Shown here in pieces: positions 16,535 through 24,463 of a DNA stretch of 59,196 bases (position 1 is the first letter of the stretch; each line of letters starts with the position of its first letter). The notes beneath the pieces are model-generated. The model saw nothing but the letters and a program-made list of their open reading frames with translations, ran no database searches and was not told the DNA's origin. The position numbers were made by a program, and so were the translations under genes. This DNA comes from Bacillota bacterium. Its GTDB lineage: Bacteria > Bacillota > Clostridia > Acetivibrionales > DUMC01. Location of the stretch: NCBI GenBank assembly GCA_013314855.1, contig JABUEW010000005.1, forward strand, positions 1 to 59,196, given 5' to 3'.

Positions 16535-17618
16535 CTGTTCCTTTCTCCTTCCTTCTGTGAAGTAAATCAACAAATGCTTCTATCCGTGTAAAATACCCTG
16601 CTTCTCCCGTCATTTCATCAATTATTAATGTTAGGACAGGAATATCAAAATCTCTTTCAACAGCAGGCAGTATACTTTCAGCCACAATTTCAGGCATGCA
16701 TGTAAAGGGATAAATCTGAATAACACCATCATATCCTTGTTGTGCATACAATATAGTATTTCCTATTGTCTCCCTGGCATGGCCGCCTATCATTTTCCCC
16801 AAATAAGGCTTTGCTGCGTGGGCATAACTTAAATTCCTGGGAAGTCTGAGAGCATTTTTGACGATATGCTCTGTTATCCAATCACTAATGGTTACGTAAC
16901 GGTGTGTCTCAACCCCTATAGCTCCAAGCTTCGATTGAATATCAAAATTCGTGTAATAGTCAATAGTAGTATAAATCTCTCCTACTATTCCTATCTTCAA
17001 AGGATTTGCTTTTTCATCGGTTTTTACTTTCAAGAGATTATTCTTGGCGTCTCTTATCAGTTTTTTAATTTGTTCTATACCTTTTGCTGCTATAACATCC
17101 TTTTGAAATTTTTTGTATATTTTATCTACATCCCCTTTTTCCAGTTCACGTGGACGTATTTTAGATGCCAAGCACTCAACTTCATCAACTTCTATGGCAA
17201 CTTGAGTGGTATTTTTTATTGCTTTCAGTATTTTGTATAAATTAAATCCTCCCAATAGATTCTTTATTCTCTGTAAAAGTTTCACCATATTTCCATTAGG
17301 TGGTTCCAGTGTTATAACATTCATATTATAATTTAAATCTTTTAAAATCTCCCTGTACATTTCACAATAGTAACCAAACCTGCAAGGCCCGCACCCACCG
17401 GCCATTAATACAGTGTCAGCTCCCACCTGGTAAGCTTCAATCAAATTCCCCGTAGTAATCTTAAGAGGAAGGCACGCACATTCAGGTACATGCCTGGTCC
17501 CGATTTCTAAAGTTCTTTTACTTGTAAAAGGAGGAATTACATAGTCTATACCTAATTCCTCCATTAAAACTTTAATACAAATATATAGATTCCCCATATG
17601 GGGAAAAGTTACTTTCAT
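16503..17618 (-). CDS. HgdB/DUF2229-like protein (2-hydroxyglutaryl-CoA dehydratase component family), B
   Basis: 371 residues. It starts KVTFPHMGNLYICIKVLMEE and carries PECACLPLKITTGN and AGGCGPCRFGYYCEMYRE, a Cys pattern likely to hold an iron-sulfur cluster, then VQIYPFTCMPEIVAES and an ending LTLIIDEMTGEAGYFTRIEA that recurs in its neighbour. ATG 17618 has GGTGGAGG upstream. It overlaps the preceding gene by 47 bases and the next by 32, so the three are made together. Relatives exist as one long activase-DUF2229 polypeptide; here the functions are split. The reaction is unknown. Confidence 0.75.
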   Translation of the reverse strand: MKVTFPHMGNLYICIKVLMEELGIDYVIPPFTSKRTLEIGTRHVPECACLPLKITTGNLIEAYQVGADTVLMAGGCGPCRFGYYCEMYREILKDLNYNMNVITLEPPNGNMVKLLQRIKNLLGGFNLYKILKAIKNTTQVAIEVDEVECLASKIRPRELEKGDVDKIYKKFQKDVIAAKGIEQIKKLIRDAKNNLLKVKTDEKANPLKIGIVGEIYTTIDYYTNFDIQSKLGAIGVETHRYVTISDWITEHIVKNALRLPRNLSYAHAAKPYLGKMIGGHARETIGNTILYAQQGYDGVIQIYPFTCMPEIVAESILPAVERDFDIPVLTLIIDEMTGEAGYFTRIEAFVDLLHRRKEKGTVDFRYILSGD

Positions 17619-18636
17619 TACTATTCCTCCACCTTATCATATCTATAAATGCTTCAATCCTTGTATTCAGTCCCGCCTCCCCCGAGTGTTCGTCAATTGT
17701 CAGCACAATAAAGGGAATATCCTTATTTCTTCTAATTTTTCTTTCTGCTAAATCGCATACAAAAGAGTCTATTCCACAACCAAAACTCATAACATATATA
17801 ATCCCGCTTATATCATTCCTATCCAGCAGGTGATATATACTTCCCATAACTTTTGTGCCGAAATACCAAAATATTTTCTTATTAAGAAGATTAGACTTTT
17901 CATGGATTGTACGCCCATCTATCATATCAATTGTAATGATATTGGCTCCAAGCCTTTTGAGTTTTGGAATAATATCCATATTTACATAGTTATCATAAAG
18001 GTTATAGCTATGCCCTATTAGTGCTATATTAAGTATATTTTTTTCACATTGATTACTTTTACTACTCTTATGTCCATAACTTATATAGCCACTCTCATTG
18101 CTTTCTTCATACTGCTCCCGGCAACCATCCAATATCTCACTCGGTAATATTCCTTTTTTCACTTTTAGTCTAAAATGCTTATATTCCATCAGAGCTTTTT
18201 TGTATGCCTTTTTTATTTTTCTAATATCGTCTGTTAAGTATTTTCCAACCTCTATAGCTGCTTTTGCAGCATTTACCTTTGACTTCCTCAAATTAACTTC
18301 TACATCAATTATTTGAGGTAATTCAGTAAAAGTATGCCTTATCATATCAGGCAGGCCGCCAAATTTAGGACATACATATTCCCTCTTTGATACGCTGGTA
18401 TACCTTGGAATAAATAAATAATCCACTCTGTCTTTTAGGTTCATCACATGCCCATGATATATTTTTACCGGCAGACAGGCTTCATCTACACACTTTTTAA
18501 CACCATCATTCATGATTCTTTTATTCGTGTTATCAGATACAATAATTTCCGCACCAAGTTCCTCCAAAAAAGTCTTCCAGAGGGGATAATATTGGTAATA
18601 AAACAATCCCCGTGGAATCCCAACTTTTTTTCCCAT
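17572..18636 (-). CDS. HgdB/DUF2229-like protein, A
   Basis: 354 residues. It starts GKKVGIPRGLFYYQYYPLWK, the standard DUF2229 opening, with DEACLPVKIYHGH and the Cys near KREYVCPKFGG. Later come IIYVMSFGCGIDSFVCD and FIVLTIDEHSGEAGLNTRIE, parallel to the partner protein, so A and B are paralogous. ATG 18636 follows GAGGTG at a spacing of 7. First gene of the operon. A and B probably form a heterodimer that holds an [Fe-S] cluster and is reduced by the activase; this is inferred from the dehydratase analogy. Confidence 0.75.
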   Translation of the reverse strand: MGKKVGIPRGLFYYQYYPLWKTFLEELGAEIIVSDNTNKRIMNDGVKKCVDEACLPVKIYHGHVMNLKDRVDYLFIPRYTSVSKREYVCPKFGGLPDMIRHTFTELPQIIDVEVNLRKSKVNAAKAAIEVGKYLTDDIRKIKKAYKKALMEYKHFRLKVKKGILPSEILDGCREQYEESNESGYISYGHKSSKSNQCEKNILNIALIGHSYNLYDNYVNMDIIPKLKRLGANIITIDMIDGRTIHEKSNLLNKKIFWYFGTKVMGSIYHLLDRNDISGIIYVMSFGCGIDSFVCDLAERKIRRNKDIPFIVLTIDEHSGEAGLNTRIEAFIDMIRWRNSNESNFSPYGESIYLY

Positions 18637-18720
18637 TGGTCAACACCTCGGAAAATAGTATTGGCTTATATTTTTTTAATTATACAGCTGACTATATATC
18701 CGGTGCAAAAAGGGTTTTAT

Positions 18721-18764
18721 AAAAAAGGCGTAAAAAAGGCGTAAAAAAGGCGTAAAAAAGGCGT
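18721..18764. repeat. 11-bp tandem repeat, four copies, abutting the IS tandem
   Basis: AAAAAAGGCGT is repeated four times exactly, and its last base coincides with the end of the first IS copy. The IS terminus begins TAAAAAAAGCGC, similar to this unit, so the array may have arisen from repeated end processing at this border, or may have been the target. Confidence 0.9.
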
Positions 18765-18813
18765 AAAAAAAGCGCTAACGCGCACCGCTTCGCGTAACTA
18801 ATTCAAGTACCTG

Positions 18814-19083
18814 CTAATACTCGTACTGAATACCATGGACACCTTTATACTTTTTTGGTATCATCTCACCGCCGCAGTTTTCACAAGAGAATCGTGGCGG
18901 TACATCTATATCTCCATCATCCATTGCATCACAATATTCTACAACTTCCCTTGGTATATCCTCTTCAACATTACATTGCAAGCAAATGAATCTGACCGTC
19001 GATTTGCTGCTGTTTTGGGTTGATTTTAACCATTTTCTCTTTTCTTCTTCCCTTTGCAATCTTCTTTTTTCTTGGCGGTTCAT
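18814..19083 (-). CDS. Small zinc-ribbon ORF of the IS91-like element, copy 1
   Basis: 89 residues: a basic N-terminal half (NRQEKRRLQREEEKRKW) and a zinc-ribbon pattern CLQC...C...CENCGGEMIP. It overlaps the 3' end of the transposase gene by 113 bases in another frame. The ribosome site is weak, so translational coupling is plausible. An accessory role in transposition is inferred from position alone. Confidence 0.6.
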   Translation of the reverse strand: MNRQEKRRLQREEEKRKWLKSTQNSSKSTVRFICLQCNVEEDIPREVVEYCDAMDDGDIDVPPRFSCENCGGEMIPKKYKGVHGIQYEY

Positions 19084-20257
19084 ATCCTATCAATCCCTCC
19101 AAACATCGTCGGGCCTTCGCACACTTTGCATATGTTATCACTAATTTACCATTCTTCAAACATACCTCGCCCTTATATTCCATTTCTACTTCACATCTTG
19201 GACACATCAGCGGATTCTTCCCTGTTCCCGCCTCAACTTTTTCCTTCCAGCTCTTTTTGGGTATTTTATTCTTTTTTACTTTGAGTATTTTATCTACTTT
19301 TGCCTTGTTTCTCCTTGAATATAACCCATAATACCTTATCGTTTTAAAATTCCTGTCCGGTATATGCCTTATTATCCTTGCTATAAATTCCATTACATCT
19401 ATTGTCTCTGTTTTCTCCTTATTTTCTTTTTTATCAAAATATTTGAATGTTACTGTCTTGCCATCATATGACAATATCCTTCTTAAAGCTATTGCCGGCC
19501 TCCTTATATATCTGCCTATATAACCAATCTGCTCCTTTATCCCTACTTTCCTTTTGTTTGGCGGTCCATATACCACAAACCCCTCATCATTATTACTGTA
19601 TGTCTTGCCTAATACCTTCCCGTATCTTTCTTTGTCACGGCCCGATAACTTCTTTCTTAGCATTTTTATTACGCAGTACTGCCATCTTTTTCTCAACATT
19701 TCATATGGGATGAAACCAACTCGTTTCATCCTACCATCATTTGTTAACCCACCCTCTGTAAGTAATACATGTACATGAGGATTAAAATTCATTGTAGCTC
19801 CAAACGTGTGAAGCCCCACCATCATACCAACTTCTACTTTTTCTCTTTTTTTAAACCAGTCCTGCAATAAGTCAACTGATATATCCATTAAGTCTTTTAG
19901 CAGATCTCGACGTCTTAGAAATATTTCCCACATCTCCTCAGGAAGTGTGAACATGATATGCCTATGTGGAATGTCATACATATTCTCTGCCGTTTTCCTG
20001 CTCCATTCCTGCATATATCCTGTTGCACAAACACTGCAAAATCTTCCCTTACAACGATGGGGCACTACTTTTGTCTCACCACAACAATCACACGCAAACA
20101 GGCTGAACCCTGCTTCTTTCTCACCACACAACCGGAATTTCTCTACTTCTTCAATTACTACCTCCCTTATGTTTTTACCGTGCAGTTTTACAAATCTGTC
20201 CCAGTTTTTATTCTCATCAAAAAATATTTGCTTTAATATATTTTCTTTCGTATCCAT
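18971..20257 (-). CDS. IS91-family transposase (Y2/HUH type), copy 1
   Basis: 428 residues. The N-terminal zinc finger is CDCCGETKVVPHRCKGRFCS (residues ~55-75). Then come PHRHIMFTLP, the HUH motif as NPHVHVLLTEGG (near 158-170), and the catalytic Tyr region GYIGRYIRRPAIALRR (near 245-260) with two Tyr. The C-terminal CPRCEVEMEYKGEV resembles a second zinc ribbon. Such enzymes nick at oriIS and move the element by rolling-circle replication. The protein is identical to the one in copy 2. Confidence 0.92.
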   Translation of the reverse strand: MDTKENILKQIFFDENKNWDRFVKLHGKNIREVVIEEVEKFRLCGEKEAGFSLFACDCCGETKVVPHRCKGRFCSVCATGYMQEWSRKTAENMYDIPHRHIMFTLPEEMWEIFLRRRDLLKDLMDISVDLLQDWFKKREKVEVGMMVGLHTFGATMNFNPHVHVLLTEGGLTNDGRMKRVGFIPYEMLRKRWQYCVIKMLRKKLSGRDKERYGKVLGKTYSNNDEGFVVYGPPNKRKVGIKEQIGYIGRYIRRPAIALRRILSYDGKTVTFKYFDKKENKEKTETIDVMEFIARIIRHIPDRNFKTIRYYGLYSRRNKAKVDKILKVKKNKIPKKSWKEKVEAGTGKNPLMCPRCEVEMEYKGEVCLKNGKLVITYAKCAKARRCLEGLIGYEPPRKKKIAKGRRKEKMVKINPKQQQIDGQIHLLAM

Positions 20258-20438
20258 ATCCCTAATTCTATCATTTTCTCTTCAGTTTTAACAGACATTT
20301 ATTACCATGTAAATTGTTGGTGTATTGCTTCAAACCCACTTGCATCAACTGCTTAAACCTGAGCAAAAATATATAAATTCTTATACTTTAAAAAAAGCGC
20401 TAACGCGCACCGCTTCGCGTAACTAATTCAAGTACCTG

Positions 20439-20708
20439 CTAATACTCGTACTGAATACCATGGACACCTTTATACTTTTTTGGTATCATCTCACCGCCGC
20501 AGTTTTCACAAGAGAATCGTGGCGGTACATCTATATCTCCATCATCCATTGCATCACAATATTCTACAACTTCCCTTGGTATATCCTCTTCAACATTACA
20601 TTGCAAGCAAATGAATCTGACCGTCGATTTGCTGCTGTTTTGGGTTGATTTTAACCATTTTCTCTTTTCTTCTTCCCTTTGCAATCTTCTTTTTTCTTGG
20701 CGGTTCAT
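20439..20708 (-). CDS. Small zinc-ribbon ORF of the IS91-like element, copy 2
   Basis: Identical in sequence to 18814-19083 and in the same overlapping arrangement with its transposase. Confidence 0.6.
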   Translation of the reverse strand: MNRQEKRRLQREEEKRKWLKSTQNSSKSTVRFICLQCNVEEDIPREVVEYCDAMDDGDIDVPPRFSCENCGGEMIPKKYKGVHGIQYEY

Positions 20709-21882
20709 ATCCTATCAATCCCTCCAAACATCGTCGGGCCTTCGCACACTTTGCATATGTTATCACTAATTTACCATTCTTCAAACATACCTCGCCCTTA
20801 TATTCCATTTCTACTTCACATCTTGGACACATCAGCGGATTCTTCCCTGTTCCCGCCTCAACTTTTTCCTTCCAGCTCTTTTTGGGTATTTTATTCTTTT
20901 TTACTTTGAGTATTTTATCTACTTTTGCCTTGTTTCTCCTTGAATATAACCCATAATACCTTATCGTTTTAAAATTCCTGTCCGGTATATGCCTTATTAT
21001 CCTTGCTATAAATTCCATTACATCTATTGTCTCTGTTTTCTCCTTATTTTCTTTTTTATCAAAATATTTGAATGTTACTGTCTTGCCATCATATGACAAT
21101 ATCCTTCTTAAAGCTATTGCCGGCCTCCTTATATATCTGCCTATATAACCAATCTGCTCCTTTATCCCTACTTTCCTTTTGTTTGGCGGTCCATATACCA
21201 CAAACCCCTCATCATTATTACTGTATGTCTTGCCTAATACCTTCCCGTATCTTTCTTTGTCACGGCCCGATAACTTCTTTCTTAGCATTTTTATTACGCA
21301 GTACTGCCATCTTTTTCTCAACATTTCATATGGGATGAAACCAACTCGTTTCATCCTACCATCATTTGTTAACCCACCCTCTGTAAGTAATACATGTACA
21401 TGAGGATTAAAATTCATTGTAGCTCCAAACGTGTGAAGCCCCACCATCATACCAACTTCTACTTTTTCTCTTTTTTTAAACCAGTCCTGCAATAAGTCAA
21501 CTGATATATCCATTAAGTCTTTTAGCAGATCTCGACGTCTTAGAAATATTTCCCACATCTCCTCAGGAAGTGTGAACATGATATGCCTATGTGGAATGTC
21601 ATACATATTCTCTGCCGTTTTCCTGCTCCATTCCTGCATATATCCTGTTGCACAAACACTGCAAAATCTTCCCTTACAACGATGGGGCACTACTTTTGTC
21701 TCACCACAACAATCACACGCAAACAGGCTGAACCCTGCTTCTTTCTCACCACACAACCGGAATTTCTCTACTTCTTCAATTACTACCTCCCTTATGTTTT
21801 TACCGTGCAGTTTTACAAATCTGTCCCAGTTTTTATTCTCATCAAAAAATATTTGCTTTAATATATTTTCTTTCGTATCCAT
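20596..21882 (-). CDS. IS91-family transposase (Y2/HUH type), copy 2
   Basis: Identical to the copy 1 transposase: zinc finger, NPHVHVLL HUH motif and GYIGRYIRRP Tyr motif all intact. Both copies therefore look able to act. Identity points to a very recent duplication, or to one transposition event that delivered a dimer. Confidence 0.92.
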   Translation of the reverse strand: MDTKENILKQIFFDENKNWDRFVKLHGKNIREVVIEEVEKFRLCGEKEAGFSLFACDCCGETKVVPHRCKGRFCSVCATGYMQEWSRKTAENMYDIPHRHIMFTLPEEMWEIFLRRRDLLKDLMDISVDLLQDWFKKREKVEVGMMVGLHTFGATMNFNPHVHVLLTEGGLTNDGRMKRVGFIPYEMLRKRWQYCVIKMLRKKLSGRDKERYGKVLGKTYSNNDEGFVVYGPPNKRKVGIKEQIGYIGRYIRRPAIALRRILSYDGKTVTFKYFDKKENKEKTETIDVMEFIARIIRHIPDRNFKTIRYYGLYSRRNKAKVDKILKVKKNKIPKKSWKEKVEAGTGKNPLMCPRCEVEMEYKGEVCLKNGKLVITYAKCAKARRCLEGLIGYEPPRKKKIAKGRRKEKMVKINPKQQQIDGQIHLLAM

Positions 21883-22096
21883 ATCCCTAATTCTATCATT
21901 TTCTCTTCAGTTTTAACAGACATTTATTACCATGTAAATTGTTGGTGTATTGCTTCAAACCCACTTGCATCAACTGCTTAAACCTGAGCAAAAATATATA
22001 AATTCTTATACTTCAAGAAAACCATCATTGCTTGTCTTAGGAGGTAGTTCACTCAGAAAGAGAACATTTGCAAAAAGAGTAATATGTAAAGATAAA

Positions 22097-22139
22097 AAGA
22101 CTGCCCTAAATTTTAATTTGTTTTTTGAAGGGCAGTCTT
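22097..22139 (-). terminator. Intrinsic terminator of the aldolase gene
   Basis: AAGACTGCCCT (22097-22107) pairs perfectly with AGGGCAGTCTT (22129-22139). On the minus strand the stem is followed by a T-run (22093-22098). It lies 40 bases beyond the aldolase stop codon. Confidence 0.85.
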
Positions 22140-22178
22140 AGCCGGTGCAACACGCGGGCACTGGTACCACATGCAAGT

Positions 22179-23108
22179 TTACGCCTTGCCGGCGCAACCC
22201 AATACATTAATAAGTTTATGTTTTACCAATTCTTTTATAGCTGCTCTAGCAGGACCTAAATATTTCCTGGGGTCAAAGTCTTCAGGGTGTTCTGCAAAAT
22301 GTTTTCTAATAGAAGCAGTCATAGCAAGGCGGAGGTCTGAGTCAATATTTATCTTGCATACAGCCATTGAAGCTGCTTTTCTTAACATCTCTTCCGGAAC
22401 ACCTTTTGCTCCGGGCATTTTTCCGCCATATTTATTAATATCATCAATAAGTTCCGGAATAACTGATGATGCCCCATGAAGCACTATAGGGAAACCAGGA
22501 AGCCTTTTTTGTACTTCTTCCAGGATATCAAATCTCAACCTGGGCTCACCCTTGAATTTATAAGCACCATGACTGGTTCCAATAGCAATTGCCAGTGAAT
22601 CAACGCCTGTTGCTTTAACAAATTCCTCAACTTCTTCAGGTTTTGTGAAAGCAGCATCCGCTTCAGATACATTGATTGCATCTTCTATTCCTGAAAGCCT
22701 TCCCAGCTCACCTTCGACAACAACTCCCTTGCTGTGGGCATAGTCTACCACCTGTTTTGTCAACCTTATATTTTCCCCTAGAGGATACTTTGAACCGTCA
22801 ATCATAACCGAGGTAAATCCTCCATCAATACATGCCTTGCATATTTCAAAGTCTTCACCATGATCTAAGTGGAGACAAATAGGAAGTCCTGTATCTTCCA
22901 ACGCTGCTTCAACAAGTTTCATAAGGTATATATGTTTTGCATATTTTCTGGCTCCTGCAGATACCTGTAAGATAAGGGGAGCATTTACTTCTTTAGCTGC
23001 TTCGGTAATCCCTTGTATAATCTCCATATTGTTTACATTGAATGCACCAATTGCATAACCACCCTCATAGGCTTTTTTAAACATTTCTTTTGATGTAACC
23101 AACGGCAT
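22179..23108 (-). CDS. fba: Class II fructose-1,6-bisphosphate aldolase
   Basis: Zinc-dependent cleavage of fructose-1,6-bisphosphate to glyceraldehyde-3-phosphate and DHAP in the cytosol. 309 residues. LHLDHGEDFE (near 80-90) carries the catalytic Asp and a zinc His; VEGELGRLSG, AIAIGTSHGAYK (zinc His), and VLHGASSVIP with INIDSDLRLA phosphate contacts follow. ATG 23108 follows AAGGAGAG. Single gene with its own terminator. Together with the PPi-PFK at 34.3 kb it gives the upper Embden-Meyerhof steps. The GatY/KbaY-like tagatose role is less likely given the length and motifs. Confidence 0.93.
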   Translation of the reverse strand: MPLVTSKEMFKKAYEGGYAIGAFNVNNMEIIQGITEAAKEVNAPLILQVSAGARKYAKHIYLMKLVEAALEDTGLPICLHLDHGEDFEICKACIDGGFTSVMIDGSKYPLGENIRLTKQVVDYAHSKGVVVEGELGRLSGIEDAINVSEADAAFTKPEEVEEFVKATGVDSLAIAIGTSHGAYKFKGEPRLRFDILEEVQKRLPGFPIVLHGASSVIPELIDDINKYGGKMPGAKGVPEEMLRKAASMAVCKINIDSDLRLAMTASIRKHFAEHPEDFDPRKYLGPARAAIKELVKHKLINVLGCAGKA

Positions 23109-23439
23109 ATATAATCTCTCCTTGTTAACTTTTTGTCATGTTTAATATAATTTTAACATATTGTGGTTTAAAATCAAGGAGTTTTGAAAATTTAGCTCTG
23201 ATCTTAATATTGAAAAAAAGTTAAGGTATTCTAATTTTATTATAGCAGAGCAGTTATATACGTGATACGTGCATGATACTTGCGGGTCTTTGTGCAGAAT
23301 AAGCATTATTTATATGCTCTTTATTTTTATTAAACGGCAAGATATAATATAATTGATTTATATAATGCACCAATTTCTTTTTTAATTTCAAAGAAGGAAA
23401 ATAGTTTTTGCAAAAGCACTGAGAAAGGAAGTGCAGATA
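23109..23439. other. Intergenic region upstream of fba
   Basis: A/T-rich, non-coding. On the minus strand, TTGATT and TAAAAT boxes 16 bases apart (around 23148-23175) could form the fba promoter. Nothing else is recognisable. Confidence 0.4.
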
Positions 23440-23586
23440 TTGACTAAAACAAAAGCAGACAAAGAAGCTATATTCTGGAATAAATTTGCAAAATATTATG
23501 ACTGCTTTATGAACTGTATTTATAAAACTAAATATAAAGACATATTGAAAATGATGAATGATGAGCTTAGCATGGATACATTGTAA
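23440..23586 (+). pseudogene. N-terminal remnant of a SAM-dependent methyltransferase
   Basis: TTG 23440 follows AAAGGAAGTG and opens a 48-residue frame: TKTKADKEAIFWNKFAKYYD, then CFMNCIYKTKYKDILKMMND, then ELSMDTL and two stops. The FWNKFAKYYD lead-in is typical of class I methyltransferases just before the SAM motif, which is missing. The gene is truncated before its cofactor site. Confidence 0.5.
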
Positions 23587-23688
23587 TAAAAAATTCCTTG
23601 TTAAAGTCAACACCGTCTCTGCTTTATATTGTTTGCAAAAAGATGTGATTTATTTATGCGCAATGGTTCTTTTGTCCATTTATCCATT

Positions 23689-24156
23689 CTACCTATTGTT
23701 GCTTTCATAGAGTCTTCTTTCAGCATCAATCATGTGCTTTAGCATAATGTCGATCTTTTTGTAAAGCGTCTCAACGAAATTAGGACCAAGAACAAAGACA
23801 TCCTCGTTTTCTTGAGATTCGGTGACAGGAAGGTATTTGTCAACCTCTCCTTTTATTAGATCAATAAGCTGATAAGTATTGTCTATTTCGTTTCTTGCTG
23901 TTTCATTCATGGAAAGAAGCCTCTTGTCACCATCTGTCTTGTTGAATGTGAGAGTGGCCATTCTTGTTCCGGAAAAACCCTTTATGAAGTCCATCCCCTG
24001 CATATTCATCATGTCTTTCAAGGCAACTTCTTCGCTAAGCACTTGAAATATATAAGGTCTGAATTGCTTTATTTCTTCATCAATTTTGAAAAGAGGAGTC
24101 AGCTTCGATTCTCTGTCAATAGCTGATTCTATGTCAATAGTCAATTCTATGTGCAA
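23689..24156 (-). CDS. Hypothetical protein, mostly helical
   Basis: 155 residues, acidic, predicted largely alpha-helical (IDEEIKQFRPYIFQVLSEEV, then NFVETLYKKIDIMLKHMIDA). No family recognised, no signal peptide or membrane helix. The only start in frame is TTG (24156) without a good ribosome site, and the first ~20 residues are a repetitive IDIESAIDRES stretch, so the true N-terminus may lie further in or be lost. Nearby remnants suggest an accessory patch. Confidence 0.45.
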   Translation of the reverse strand: MHIELTIDIESAIDRESKLTPLFKIDEEIKQFRPYIFQVLSEEVALKDMMNMQGMDFIKGFSGTRMATLTFNKTDGDKRLLSMNETARNEIDNTYQLIDLIKGEVDKYLPVTESQENEDVFVLGPNFVETLYKKIDIMLKHMIDAERRLYESNNR

Positions 24157-24463
24157 CTATACTCTTTCTTGGAATCTCTAAATGGCGCCGCTTGGCGAGT
24201 CCGCTTAGTGGGTAGCTCGTTCCGCGCTCAGTCCGCATAGTAAAGCGTGAAGCATGGGTGTATGAAAAATTCCGGAGTCATTTATAAATACACCAAGCAA
24301 AAACCATCCTCCTCTCCTGTGACTCCTTCTCCCACTTGCGAAACAGTTGACAAAAAATGTGACAAAATGTGTACGTCCCCATTAGACACATTCTTTTAAA
24401 TTCGTGCTTCATCTCTGTTGACACAGGAATTTGTTTATTTTGCGATAATATTGTCTTTCTACT
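24157..24463. other. Gene-free stretch
   Basis: No ORF with coding character, no tRNA fold, no clear terminator. The left part (24180-24260) is less A/T-rich than its surroundings and has short GCG/CGC inverted bits. Nothing can be named. Confidence 0.5.

Larger units (their letters stand above)
18764..20388 (-). mobile_element. IS91-like rolling-circle insertion sequence, copy 1
   Basis: A 1625-bp unit bounded by TAAAAAAAGCGC at 18764 and ...TTATACTT at 20388. It contains a Y2/HUH transposase and an overlapping small zinc-ribbon ORF, both on the minus strand. The end downstream of the transposase has a hairpin GCGC-TAAC-GCGC (18772-18783), as expected of an oriIS. There are no terminal inverted repeats and no target duplication, as in the IS91 family. 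The next copy starts at the very next base. Confidence 0.88.
20389..22013 (-). mobile_element. IS91-like insertion sequence, copy 2 (direct tandem of copy 1)
   Basis: It repeats copy 1 with a constant 1625-base offset; every gene, and all the sequence I compared, is identical. It begins directly after TTATACTT of copy 1, with no spacer. The right flank is CAAG (22014-22017), one of the tetranucleotides reported next to IS91-family ends, though here it is at the transposase 5' side. The GCGC-TAAC-GCGC hairpin is at 20397-20408. Confidence 0.9.

Noticed and set aside
19020-20291. Several plus-strand ORFs of 60-114 codons inside both IS copies
   Set aside because: They lie antisense to the transposase and small zinc-ribbon genes and have no coding character of their own.
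21950-22141. 63-codon plus-strand ORF after the second IS
   Set aside because: It starts inside the IS end and runs through the aldolase terminator hairpin; no plausible protein.
23254-23613. 119-codon minus-strand ORF
   Set aside because: It is antisense to the methyltransferase remnant, which has a ribosome site and a recognisable FWNKFAKYYD start.
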